Source of the DNA: JABMQB01 sp963666575
Lineage (GTDB): Bacteria > Bacteroidota > Bacteroidia > Bacteroidales > Prolixibacteraceae
Reading direction: 5' to 3'
DNA: 64,000 nt
Assembly: GCA_963666575.2 (NCBI GenBank)
Contig: CAXXYG010000012.1
Location: 186,001-250,000 of the forward strand
A program made the translations under genes and the position numbers. Under the pieces are notes generated by a model. It made no database searches, had not been told where the DNA came from, and was given only the letters and a program-made list of their open reading frames with translations. Shown piece after piece: positions 54,502 to 63,582 of this stretch (its first letter is position 1; each line of letters begins with the position of its first letter).

Positions 54502-56433
54502 ATGAAAAAGAAATTTTTATTATATATAGCACTTTTGGGGGTAGTACTTTTTTCATGCCAGGAATTGAATCTGGAACCCAAAGGGATATTAGGTGAACCT
54601 GAGCTCTTCGGTAATGAGTTTGGTGTGAGGAAGTACTTTACCGGCCTTTATAACTACCTTCCTATTGAAGATTTTCTTTATTACGGAACTGATTCAGATA
54701 ATGCTTACCGTCCTGATAACTATTGGGAACAAGGTAAAAAGAGCCTTGGAAATATGAGCGGTGAGTTTTTTAACTCATGGGTTGGGGTTGATAACGATGG
54801 TTTTGGTTATTGGCCTTACGACCGCATCCGCGATGTGAATACTTTTATTGAGAATTTCCCAAACTATCAGGATAAATATACTGAGGTAGAATATAACAAG
54901 TTGTTGGGAGAAGCTTATTTTTTACGTGCTTTCTTTTACTTTGGATTGGCTAAGCGTTACGGTGGAGTTCCAATTATTAAAGAAGTTCAGAATCCAATTG
55001 CTGAAATTGAAACTCTGGAAGTACCGCGTAATACAGAGTATGATACATGGAAATTTATCTACGAAGACCTGAGTTTTGCTATTGCAAATATGAGTACAGC
55101 CAGTGAGTCGGGACGGGCAAACAAATATGTTGCCGCCGCTTTAATGTCACGTTCAATGTTATATGCGGGTTCTATTGCAAAATACTCTCAGTACCTGGGT
55201 TTTGAGACTGAAGCTGCCACACAGGCTGGTTTAGCAGGAATGGATCCATCTCATGCAAATGAGTTCTTTCAGTATTGTGTCGATGCAGGAAATATTGTTG
55301 AAGAGGGGCCTTATTCATTGTATCAGAAAGAGGCAGATAAAGCTGTGAATTTTGCAAACTTGTTCCTCGATCCATCATCTTCGGAGAGTATCTTTATTAA
55401 AGATTATGACCAGACAGTGCCTCATAATACGCGATTGCGTCATAGTTATGATGCACTAATGTCTCCACAACCCGATATGTCTTCGTTTGTAGGTGCTGAA
55501 AGTTATCCTCCGTATGACTTTATGGAATTATACGACATGCCTGATATTCTTAACCCGGATGGCACACCTGTTCGTTTTGATAACCGCAGCGATATTCGTA
55601 ACGATATGGAGCCTCGTATGAAAGGAACCATGTTTTTCGATGGAGATGAATTACGTGGTAAAACTTTTAGTATTCAAAAAGGTATTTACAGAAGTTTTAA
55701 CGGGCCTGCATCAGATGCTGAAAATGGTAGTAATGCTGCCCCGGTTAATAGTTCCGACAACCGTATTTTAGGCGGAAGAGGCTGGACTACTAATATTGAT
55801 GGAGTTGAATACAATATCACCGGGGCTCATGGGCATTTTGATGACCAGGGCGGTGAAAACAATGGCTGGGGTAGTGCTTTTGTTCGTAAGTATGTTAATC
55901 CGGATATGGCTACAAGCGATGTTCGTGAATACCGTAGTGGCCAGCATTGGGTAGTATTCCGTTTGGGTGAAATTTACCTGAATACAGCTGAAGCACTTTA
56001 CGAATTGGGTCAAAGAGCAGAAGCTTTTAATTATGTTGAAATGATTCGCGAACGTGCCGGTTCAAAGGTTGTTCGTCCTGCTATTGACATGACTATGTCA
56101 AATATTGGTTCGGTAAATAATGCAAACTACAGTTATCAAATTGAAGCATCACTACAATTCATCCGCGATGAACGCGAACGTGAGTTGTATGGTGAAAACC
56201 ACTGGTGGTGGGATCTTCGTCGCTGGAGAACTGCCGACCAGGTATTAAACCAGTTCCGCCACCGCGTTCTTAGCTGTTACTTTGTTGCAGATGAAGGTAA
56301 GTACATTTATCTGGATGAAACGAACAGGTGGAACAGAAGTTGGACAGCTTCAAAGCAGTGCTACTATGAACCGATTCCATGGGGAGAAATTGGTAAGAAC
56401 GAAAATCTTCTACCGCAGAATCCACTTTATTAA
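54502..56433 (+). CDS. susD: SusD-family glycan-binding lipoprotein (module B)
   Basis: A 643-residue surface lipoprotein (lipobox LFSC, Cys at 19). The hallmark helices LLGEAYFLRAFFYFGLAKRYGGVPII and the C-terminal VFRLGEIYLNTAEALYELGQ and DERERELYGENHWWWDLRRW are present. It would bind oligosaccharides at the cell surface and pass them to the SusC encoded 12 bp upstream. Compared with the module A SusD it has a longer loop region near residues 390-460, which may shape a different binding site. Confidence 0.95.
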   Translation: MKKKFLLYIALLGVVLFSCQELNLEPKGILGEPELFGNEFGVRKYFTGLYNYLPIEDFLYYGTDSDNAYRPDNYWEQGKKSLGNMSGEFFNSWVGVDNDGFGYWPYDRIRDVNTFIENFPNYQDKYTEVEYNKLLGEAYFLRAFFYFGLAKRYGGVPIIKEVQNPIAEIETLEVPRNTEYDTWKFIYEDLSFAIANMSTASESGRANKYVAAALMSRSMLYAGSIAKYSQYLGFETEAATQAGLAGMDPSHANEFFQYCVDAGNIVEEGPYSLYQKEADKAVNFANLFLDPSSSESIFIKDYDQTVPHNTRLRHSYDALMSPQPDMSSFVGAESYPPYDFMELYDMPDILNPDGTPVRFDNRSDIRNDMEPRMKGTMFFDGDELRGKTFSIQKGIYRSFNGPASDAENGSNAAPVNSSDNRILGGRGWTTNIDGVEYNITGAHGHFDDQGGENNGWGSAFVRKYVNPDMATSDVREYRSGQHWVVFRLGEIYLNTAEALYELGQRAEAFNYVEMIRERAGSKVVRPAIDMTMSNIGSVNNANYSYQIEASLQFIRDERERELYGENHWWWDLRRWRTADQVLNQFRHRVLSCYFVADEGKYIYLDETNRWNRSWTASKQCYYEPIPWGEIGKNENLLPQNPLY

Positions 56434-56455
56434 TTATTAATTTGATACTATTATC

Positions 56456-57754
56456 ATGAAGAAAATATTATATATAATTTTAGGAATAATACTGGTGTCG
56501 GTTACTTCATGTATGGAGATCGACAACTGGGACGAACCTGATGCTCAAGTCTATGGAGATGTTATTGATTCATATACAGGTGAGAATTTACTTTCATCGC
56601 AAGGTGATTGGGGTATTCGTATATGGGAAAGAACCTGGACAGAATCTGTTCCTAATCACCAATCTCTGACCGTTAAAGAAGATGGTTCGTATAACAACAG
56701 TAAATTGTTTTCAGGAACCTACGACATGCTTCCATATGGTGGCCCTTTCTGGCCTGTTGATACTACTAAAGATGTATCCTTTAGTGGAAATACACAGCAA
56801 AACTTTACTGTTACTCCTTATTTGCAATTAACTGATTTTGAAGCTTCCTTAAACGGATTAAAATTAACCTTGAAATGCCGTTTGAAAGCCCCAATTCGGG
56901 AGGGACTTCCAAATCTTGTTGAAATCAAGCCTTTTTTAAGTCTTAATACATTTTGTGGAGCAACCAATTACATCGATATTGGTGAGTACAATAACAAGAG
57001 GAAACAGATCAACCGGTCCTGGATGGAGGAAGTGGGCGATGTTGAATCGAGCGACCTTTACCGCATTGGCTCTATGCCGGTAAAAGCAGGTTATACTTAT
57101 TATGTTCGTTTGGGCGCTAATGTGAACGATGCAAACAGGAAATATAATTACTCTGAAATTATTAAGGTAGAAGTTCCGGCCGATGCTGTGAATGATCCTA
57201 ATGAAGTTCCTGATAACTACCTTAATAATGCACAATGGCCATTTAGTCGTTCTGAATGGGATGGTAATCGCTGGGGTAACTTATCAGGAGCTTGGGTTAC
57301 TAATGAAGCTATGCGTAACCGGGGCGGTGGCCTGTATGGTGGTTATGATGGTGGCTGGGAAGGCCCGGATAATGACAAACAAAGTCTTGGATTTGAACGT
57401 TGGGGTGAAGGAGAAACTGAAATCGTAAACGGGAAGCTTTATCAAACAGTTGATCTTCCTGCCGGAGATTTTGCATTTACCATGAGTTTGGGTGGCGAAA
57501 ATCCAATAATCACCAATGGTGGCGATGACCCACGATATATAGCTGTGGCAGTTGGAGAAACGTTACCTGATATTGAAGATTTATCTTCTGCATTGGCTTC
57601 TACCTCTTTTGTAGGCCTTGCAAATGAAGGTGCCAGAAGTATAGAATTTTCGTTGGATGCTCCAACTAAAGTATCCGTAGGTTTTATAGCCAGTTTTATC
57701 GGTACTCAGCAAAATGTGAGGGCTTCATGGCTTAAGTTAGAAAAACTAGATTAA
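56456..57754 (+). CDS. DUF3823 lipoprotein with C-terminal DUF5013-like domain (module B)
   Basis: A 432-residue lipoprotein (lipobox VTSC). Residues 25-240 match the DUF3823 layout of the module A protein (VYGDVIDSYTGENLLSSQGDWGIRIWERTW). After a linker, residues 260-432 form an additional beta-sandwich resembling DUF5013 (YQTVDLPAGDFAFTMSLGG ... RASWLKLEKLD), probably a carbohydrate-binding unit. It is the last gene of the susCD operon, followed 9 bp later by a strong terminator. Confidence 0.85.
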   Translation: MKKILYIILGIILVSVTSCMEIDNWDEPDAQVYGDVIDSYTGENLLSSQGDWGIRIWERTWTESVPNHQSLTVKEDGSYNNSKLFSGTYDMLPYGGPFWPVDTTKDVSFSGNTQQNFTVTPYLQLTDFEASLNGLKLTLKCRLKAPIREGLPNLVEIKPFLSLNTFCGATNYIDIGEYNNKRKQINRSWMEEVGDVESSDLYRIGSMPVKAGYTYYVRLGANVNDANRKYNYSEIIKVEVPADAVNDPNEVPDNYLNNAQWPFSRSEWDGNRWGNLSGAWVTNEAMRNRGGGLYGGYDGGWEGPDNDKQSLGFERWGEGETEIVNGKLYQTVDLPAGDFAFTMSLGGENPIITNGGDDPRYIAVAVGETLPDIEDLSSALASTSFVGLANEGARSIEFSLDAPTKVSVGFIASFIGTQQNVRASWLKLEKLD

Positions 57755-57763
57755 GGTAATTTT

Positions 57764-57808
57764 AAAAAGGTTGTTCTTCACTTCGGTGTTGAACAACCTT
57801 TTTCAAAA
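57764..57808 (+). terminator. Strong intrinsic terminator of module B
   Basis: A 13-bp stem, aaaaaggttgttc (57764-57776) with gaacaaccttttt (57791-57803); the loop region carries an inner cac-ttcg-gtg hairpin. Confidence 0.9.
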
Positions 57809-58071
57809 AGATAGCAGAGTTAGATTTGAAATATTCTGATTAAATGTAGGGCATGTAAACTTTTTAGTTTCATGCTTTACTTTTATTCAAAAGGTACATA
57901 AGGGTATTACAAGTGTTAAATAAATTTATTGTGAAATGGCAGTAATTTGAATCTTCTTTTTGTGTATTGCCTCCTTTTTAATTAATCAAGTACAAGGGTA
58001 CTTTAGTGCATTTAATTTTCACGAAAATGTGCATTACAAAACCATTTTAATTACTTCCGGAACAAATAAAC
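57809..58071. other. Intergenic region upstream of the beta-helix gene
   Basis: No gene is visible. It contains a near-palindrome, gcatgtaaac (57851-57860) with agtttcatgc (57866-57875), followed by T-rich sequence, which may be a second terminator or a regulatory site. The promoter of the next gene must lie here. Confidence 0.4.
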
Positions 58072-61000
58072 ATGAATAAAATGAATCAAAATAATACCAT
58101 CAAAAGGTGCTTATTAATATCTATTATACTTAGTAGCTATTTTTTGATGTCAATTACAATCTCATCAGCTCAGAACTGGAGGTTAGTAGATACAAAATAT
58201 CCAACAATTGATAATGTGGTAATTGCTTATTCTGTTGCAGATTATGGCATTACAGGTGATGGTGTTACGGATGTTACCCAACAATTTCAGGACCTTCTAA
58301 ATCAATTGGGAAATTTAGGTGGAGGAACTTTATTTGTCCCTGAAGGGAAATATGTAATAAAAGGTAACCTCTTGATTCCGAAGGGAATTACACTTAGAGG
58401 CGAATGGGAACAGCCTGTAAAAGGTTTACCTTTTGTGGGGACAATATTAATGGCATATGCCGGGAGAGGTAACGAGGATGCTACTCCGTTTATTACGATG
58501 GAACCATCATCTGCCGTAATGGATTTGAGTATTTGGTACCCCGAGCAAACCTCTTCAAACATAACTCCATATCCTCCTTCAGTGGTGTTCGGGAAACCGA
58601 ATTATTTTGGAAATGAAAACTGTAATGCCAAAAATATCACCCTGGTGAATTCTTATACAGGGATTGTTTTTTCACGGAAAAATGGCGGAACATGCCCCAC
58701 AATTAATGGTGTTTACGGAACGCCTTTGTCAAGAGGAATTGAAATCGATAATATTGTTGATGTGGGTCGTATCGAATGGATCGATTTTTCGCCTGATTAC
58801 TGGTCGGGCTCAGGATTACCAAACTCACCATCGATTGATGGAAGCCATAAAAAATGGATTTATGAAAACGGAACTGGGATTGTAATGCGACGAAACGATT
58901 GGTCGTATACCTGTTTTGTAAATATCGATGGGTATTACAAAGGGTTCCATGCGGTAGAATCAATTACCAGTCCGGGTGCCCAACCTAACGGGCATAATTA
59001 TTCAATGACCTTTACCAACTGTAAAACGGGTTTGGGCATTAGTTCGGCGAATTCAGTGGGGTTGATGTGTACCGGAATCGAAACCGTAAATTGTGAAACC
59101 GGAGTTGGAATTGAAAAAAGCGCTTCTGGCGTAGTTCAATTACATACTTGTTCACTCGACGCTACAAAAAATGCTATTTTAATGCACGAGTCAGCCAGTA
59201 CCCGCTTAATGGTTTTACAGTCGGATATAAACAGTGGAGCTGTGAATATTAATGGAGGTACTTTTACGGTAACCGATTGCGATTTTAATAATCCCGCTCC
59301 ACAAATCAGTATTAAAAAAAATGCACGCGCCATAATTACCGGTAACCGGTTTTCTCAAGCAGTTCAGATTGAAGAAAGCTCCATTTTTAAAAACATTATT
59401 GACCATACTTCGGTTGTTATGAAACAGTTGCCTGAAATAATTGAGATCAAGCCGGAAATGCATAAACCCTCGCGTATTGAATTATACCTGGCTACCGAAG
59501 CACCCTACAATGCTATTGGAAATAGTATTACCGATAATACACAGGCTATTCAATTGGCGCTCGATCAGGCTGCTGCCGATGGTGGTGGTGTAGTTTTTCT
59601 TCCTCCCGGAAAGTATAAAGTTTTAGGGAATCTGGTTATTCCATCGGGGGTTGAGCTAAAAGGTTCGGTTGATGTAAGTACTACGCCAACAGGACCTGGA
59701 AGTATATTGGATGTTTATGCAGGTCGAAATAATCCCAACGGAGAGCCGTTCCTCAAATTGTCGGAAAATAGTGGTATCCGTGGCATTGTATTTAACTACC
59801 CTGAACAGGTTTCGACCGACTTGCCTAACATTGCATCTTATCCATATTGTGTTCAGGCTACAGGTACCGATGTGTACATGATAAATATTGGTATGCGTGG
59901 TGTTGATAAAGGCGTCGATCTTTTTTCTTATCCGGGTCATAACCACTACATCGATTATTTGGCCGGGCATGCATTTAATATAGGTATCCGTGTTGGAGGC
60001 GGAACAACAAACGGAAGAATTTACAATACACAATTTAATGTTATTGCCTATGCCTGTGGCAGTGAGTCGAAGTACGGAGGATGGCCAAATTCGCCCGATG
60101 CCGGAAATTCCCGGGCGTACGAATATGGTTTTAACAATTTTAATTTTATGATATTGGGCGATTGCCAGAATCAGCTTTTATACAACGATTTTCACTACGG
60201 TTCGCAAAATGGGTTGATATTAAGCGACATTGATGGAAACGGGCCTTCGGGGTTAAGCATCGGTAGCGGAATTGATGGTTCTCGAAATGCACTTATCATT
60301 GATGCCGTTGGTAACGATGGTTTTGATTTTGTCAACTCGCAGATTGTTTCTATAGGCGATCAGAATACAAAATACATTCAAACAGGTGCCGGATATACTT
60401 CAGGAGTTACCTTGTTTAATGCCGATTTTTGGGGTAATCCTTCAAACGGAATTTATATGAGTGGTGGTACATTAAATCTTCAACAAGCTAACATCAATCA
60501 ACCAGGCCAGCAACGTATGGCTTTGCTTAACAGCGGAACTTTAAATATTGAGGCTTCAAGTATTTTCCCCAGTGGTCAGTTATTGGCTTATGGAACAGAG
60601 CCGCAACTTTTAATACATTCTTCAATCGTAAATCCAACAGGCATTGATACATCGAGGTGTTTTTTATGGAAAAATAATATGGGCAATGTGCCAGCGGTTT
60701 CACTAGAGGCAGCAAAAAACAGAAGTTCCTGGATAGTTTCTGCTTCAAATAATACCAGCTCTGTTTGGAAGGCTATAGATGGTACTGCATCAACCCGTTG
60801 GGATACCAATGGTTCACAATTGCCCGGGCAATGGTTCTCCATTAATTTTGGAAAACCTGAAAAAATTGAACAAATTATTCTCGATGTAGCCGCCAGCCCG
60901 TCTGATTCACCTCAGAAATATGAATTTTATGTGTCGGATAATGGTTCGGATTGGTATGGCCCAGCGGTTTCAGGTGCTGGAGCCGATGTGATGACAATCG

Positions 61001-61650
61001 TAAGTTTCCCAACTTCAACAGTTCAATATGTTCGAATTAAACAAACAGGGTCGAAGGGAAACTGGTGGTCGATTAATGAAGTAAATGTTTTTGGCGATGA
61101 GTCCGCTATTAGTTTAACCGGGATTGGTTTTGAAAGGCAACAAATTGGATTAGCAATTGATAGTGTTTATAAAGCCAATCCGGTATTTCTTCCCGAAAAC
61201 ATCGACAATAAAATTGTTTTCTGGAAATCGAATAATACAGGCGTTGCCACGGTTGATGCCGAAGGCAATATCAGCGGTGTTTCATCAGGAACGGCTACTA
61301 TTACAGCCATTAGTATGGACGGCGTAAAAAAGGCAAATCTTACCGTAATTGTCAGTGTCGATGGATTAACGTCAGTTGGTGAACTTCCAAAAAACGATGC
61401 CTATCAATTAAATTTGTATCCAAATCCTACTTCCGGAAATGTCAATTTTCAGTACCGGTTAGATCGAACTCAAGAGATTTTTATTGACATTTTTAATACA
61501 AATGGAACGGTTGTAAAAACCAAATCTTTCCAATCGAATGTTGGAGAAAACAAGTCATCAATTCTCCTAAATGGACTTTCGCCGGGTGTTTATTTTGTCC
61601 GTTTGCGCACCAAGGATAGATCTCAGGTCGAAAAATTAATTGTACGATAG
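58072..61650 (+). CDS. Secreted double beta-helix protein (Pectate_lyase_3-like) with F5/8C, Big2 and type IX domains
   Basis: A 1192-residue secreted protein. After the signal (about 1-33) two consecutive halves each open with the Pectate_lyase_3 pattern: YSVADYGITGDGVTDVTQQF ... GGGTLFVPEGKYVIKGNLLIP (about 42-110) and YNAIGNSITDNTQAIQLAL ... GGGVVFLPPGKYKVLGNLVIP (about 480-540). Each continues as a right-handed beta-helix. An F5/8 type C (CBM32-like) domain (about 890-1010), a bacterial Ig-like domain (ATVDAEGNISGVSSGTATITA) and a type IX sorting domain (LNLYPNPTSGNV) follow. It is related to GH55-like proteins, but the activity cannot be told. Confidence 0.82.
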   Translation: MNKMNQNNTIKRCLLISIILSSYFLMSITISSAQNWRLVDTKYPTIDNVVIAYSVADYGITGDGVTDVTQQFQDLLNQLGNLGGGTLFVPEGKYVIKGNLLIPKGITLRGEWEQPVKGLPFVGTILMAYAGRGNEDATPFITMEPSSAVMDLSIWYPEQTSSNITPYPPSVVFGKPNYFGNENCNAKNITLVNSYTGIVFSRKNGGTCPTINGVYGTPLSRGIEIDNIVDVGRIEWIDFSPDYWSGSGLPNSPSIDGSHKKWIYENGTGIVMRRNDWSYTCFVNIDGYYKGFHAVESITSPGAQPNGHNYSMTFTNCKTGLGISSANSVGLMCTGIETVNCETGVGIEKSASGVVQLHTCSLDATKNAILMHESASTRLMVLQSDINSGAVNINGGTFTVTDCDFNNPAPQISIKKNARAIITGNRFSQAVQIEESSIFKNIIDHTSVVMKQLPEIIEIKPEMHKPSRIELYLATEAPYNAIGNSITDNTQAIQLALDQAAADGGGVVFLPPGKYKVLGNLVIPSGVELKGSVDVSTTPTGPGSILDVYAGRNNPNGEPFLKLSENSGIRGIVFNYPEQVSTDLPNIASYPYCVQATGTDVYMINIGMRGVDKGVDLFSYPGHNHYIDYLAGHAFNIGIRVGGGTTNGRIYNTQFNVIAYACGSESKYGGWPNSPDAGNSRAYEYGFNNFNFMILGDCQNQLLYNDFHYGSQNGLILSDIDGNGPSGLSIGSGIDGSRNALIIDAVGNDGFDFVNSQIVSIGDQNTKYIQTGAGYTSGVTLFNADFWGNPSNGIYMSGGTLNLQQANINQPGQQRMALLNSGTLNIEASSIFPSGQLLAYGTEPQLLIHSSIVNPTGIDTSRCFLWKNNMGNVPAVSLEAAKNRSSWIVSASNNTSSVWKAIDGTASTRWDTNGSQLPGQWFSINFGKPEKIEQIILDVAASPSDSPQKYEFYVSDNGSDWYGPAVSGAGADVMTIVSFPTSTVQYVRIKQTGSKGNWWSINEVNVFGDESAISLTGIGFERQQIGLAIDSVYKANPVFLPENIDNKIVFWKSNNTGVATVDAEGNISGVSSGTATITAISMDGVKKANLTVIVSVDGLTSVGELPKNDAYQLNLYPNPTSGNVNFQYRLDRTQEIFIDIFNTNGTVVKTKSFQSNVGENKSSILLNGLSPGVYFVRLRTKDRSQVEKLIVR

Positions 61651-61671
61651 TTCAGATTTAAAAAAGGGAAT

Positions 61672-61749
61672 ATGAAACGAGCATGTAAAATACTTTGCAC
61701 TCAGGAGAGGTATTATAGGCGAGTTCTATTGAATACCATGGAGAAATGA
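61672..61749 (+). CDS. 25-codon small ORF upstream of the GH43-CBM6 gene
   Basis: ATG at 61672, TGA at 61747-61749, which overlaps the ATG of the next gene (61746) as ATGA. The peptide has 25 residues (begins MKRACKILCTQER, ends NTMEK). It matches the small ORF at 35100 in length and in M-K-x-A, I7, E12, R17-V18 and T22. The overlap suggests translational coupling to the GH43 gene if it is real. Family unknown. Confidence 0.3.
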   Translation: MKRACKILCTQERYYRRVLLNTMEK

Positions 61750-63464
61750 ATAATTATTATGAAATGAAAATGTTTAAAGTAATTTATCAATTCGGAGGCT
61801 TTTTAACGAAGTTATATTTTCTTTTTCTTTTGCTTGGACTTTCGATACTGTCACAGGCTCAAAATCCATTTGTTCGGAATATTTATACAGCAGATCCATC
61901 AGCACATGTTTGGAACGACGGGCGCTTGTATGTTTATCCGTCACATGATATTGCCCCGCCACAAGGTTGCGATTTAATGGATAAATATCATGTTTTTTCA
62001 ACTGATGATATGGTTAACTGGACCGATCATGGAGAAATTGTTGAATCCGCAAGTGTGGATTGGGGAAGAGCAGATGGAGGTTTTATGTGGGCACCCGATT
62101 GTTCTTATAAAAACGGAACTTATTATTTCTATTTTCCACATCCCAGTGGCGATGATTGGAATTCTACCTGGAAAATTGGTGTGGCTACCAGTTCTGAACC
62201 GGCAGCAAATTTCGAAGTACAGGGCTACATCGAAGGGTTAAAACCGATGATTGATCCATGTGTATTTGTCGATGACGACGGACAAGCCTATTTATATTAT
62301 GGAGGAGGTAATCGTTGCGAAGCCGGAAAACTAAAAAATAACATGATGGAAATTGATGGGCAGATGCAGCAGATGTTGGGTTTGGTTGATTTTCATGAAG
62401 CTACATGGGTACATAAATACCATGGGGTGTATTATCTTTCGTATTCTGATAATAATTCTAACGATGGAAATCAACTCCGTTATGCGGTAAGCAACAATCC
62501 ACTTGGTCCCTGGACATATAAAGGAATTTATATGGAACCTACCGGAAGCCCAACTAATCATGGTTCTATCGTTCAATATAAAAATCAGTGGTATGCTTTT
62601 TACCACAACAGTTTATTATCGGGGCATGCATGGTTGCGTTCCATTTGTGTCGATTCGCTTTTTTATAATCAAGAGGGCGCTATTCAACTAATCCAGCAAA
62701 CCCGCGAACATGGGTCATCATATTACGATGAGGCTTTAATTGTTCCGGGGATAATAGAAATGGAAGATTATAACCAGGGTGGACAAGGAACCGCTTTTAG
62801 TGATTCTGATACCTCTAACAACGGAAATGCTTACCGCAAAGATGAAGCCGTGGATGTTGAAATGTACAGCCCCGGAAATTACAATATTGGTTGGACGGGT
62901 GGTGGCGAATGGCTTGAATATACGGTTAACGTTTTGGAGGCAGGCACTTATGATTTTGAGGTCCAAGTAGCTTCGCCTATTGGCACTTCTAGCTTTCATA
63001 TTGAAGTAAATGATGAAAATGTTAGTGGTTCTGTTTCCATTCCAAATACAGGAGGTTGGCAAACATATAAAACGGTAACCGTTCGCAATATTCCTTTGCA
63101 CAAAGGCACACATTTTCTTCGGTTTTTTGAAGAAACAGGTGGATTTAATGCCGATAAAATGACGGTTATTAAAAGCGGTTTTATTTCTGCTGCCAATGAT
63201 ATAAACGTTGAAAAAAACAGATTTAATATCTTTCCAAATCCGGCAAAAGAGAAAGTTTCTGTAAGAGTAACAGGCAATTCATCAGCAGTTTATCAATTTA
63301 ATATTTGCACAATGGCCGGGCACATTATAAAAGAATTTACAGGTAATACTCCTGATGGGAAAAAGAATTTTGAGCTGGATTTAAATGGAATCAAGGCTGG
63401 AACGTATTTGCTGGTTATCAAATCGAATGAAGAACTGTTTATTCAGAAGTTAATTGTTAATTAA
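61746..63464 (+). CDS. GH43-family glycosidase with CBM6 and type IX domain
   Basis: A 572-residue secreted enzyme. The signal peptide ends near SILSQAQ; starts at 61746, 61764 and 61770 are possible. The propeller has Asp in YTADPSAHVW, Asp in MIDPCVFVDD and Glu in FHEATWVHKY, the complete GH43 triad. A CBM6 follows (about 340-475: IEMEDYNQGGQG, GGEWLEYTVNVLEAGTYDFEV, GGFNADKMTV), then a type IX sorting domain (FNIFPNPAKEKV ... LIVN). CBM6 often binds xylan or beta-glucan chain ends. The following gene is a close paralogue of its N-terminal half. Confidence 0.92.
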   Translation: MNNYYEMKMFKVIYQFGGFLTKLYFLFLLLGLSILSQAQNPFVRNIYTADPSAHVWNDGRLYVYPSHDIAPPQGCDLMDKYHVFSTDDMVNWTDHGEIVESASVDWGRADGGFMWAPDCSYKNGTYYFYFPHPSGDDWNSTWKIGVATSSEPAANFEVQGYIEGLKPMIDPCVFVDDDGQAYLYYGGGNRCEAGKLKNNMMEIDGQMQQMLGLVDFHEATWVHKYHGVYYLSYSDNNSNDGNQLRYAVSNNPLGPWTYKGIYMEPTGSPTNHGSIVQYKNQWYAFYHNSLLSGHAWLRSICVDSLFYNQEGAIQLIQQTREHGSSYYDEALIVPGIIEMEDYNQGGQGTAFSDSDTSNNGNAYRKDEAVDVEMYSPGNYNIGWTGGGEWLEYTVNVLEAGTYDFEVQVASPIGTSSFHIEVNDENVSGSVSIPNTGGWQTYKTVTVRNIPLHKGTHFLRFFEETGGFNADKMTVIKSGFISAANDINVEKNRFNIFPNPAKEKVSVRVTGNSSAVYQFNICTMAGHIIKEFTGNTPDGKKNFELDLNGIKAGTYLLVIKSNEELFIQKLIVN

Positions 63465-63582
63465 GAGGCAGTTAATTAGGTGTTTATGATCAGTTAGAAT
63501 AACAACGATGTTTTTTTAAATGGGGAAATGACAAATCACTTTGGAGCATATAAAAATCAAAAAATAATTTAAATTTTATAAG

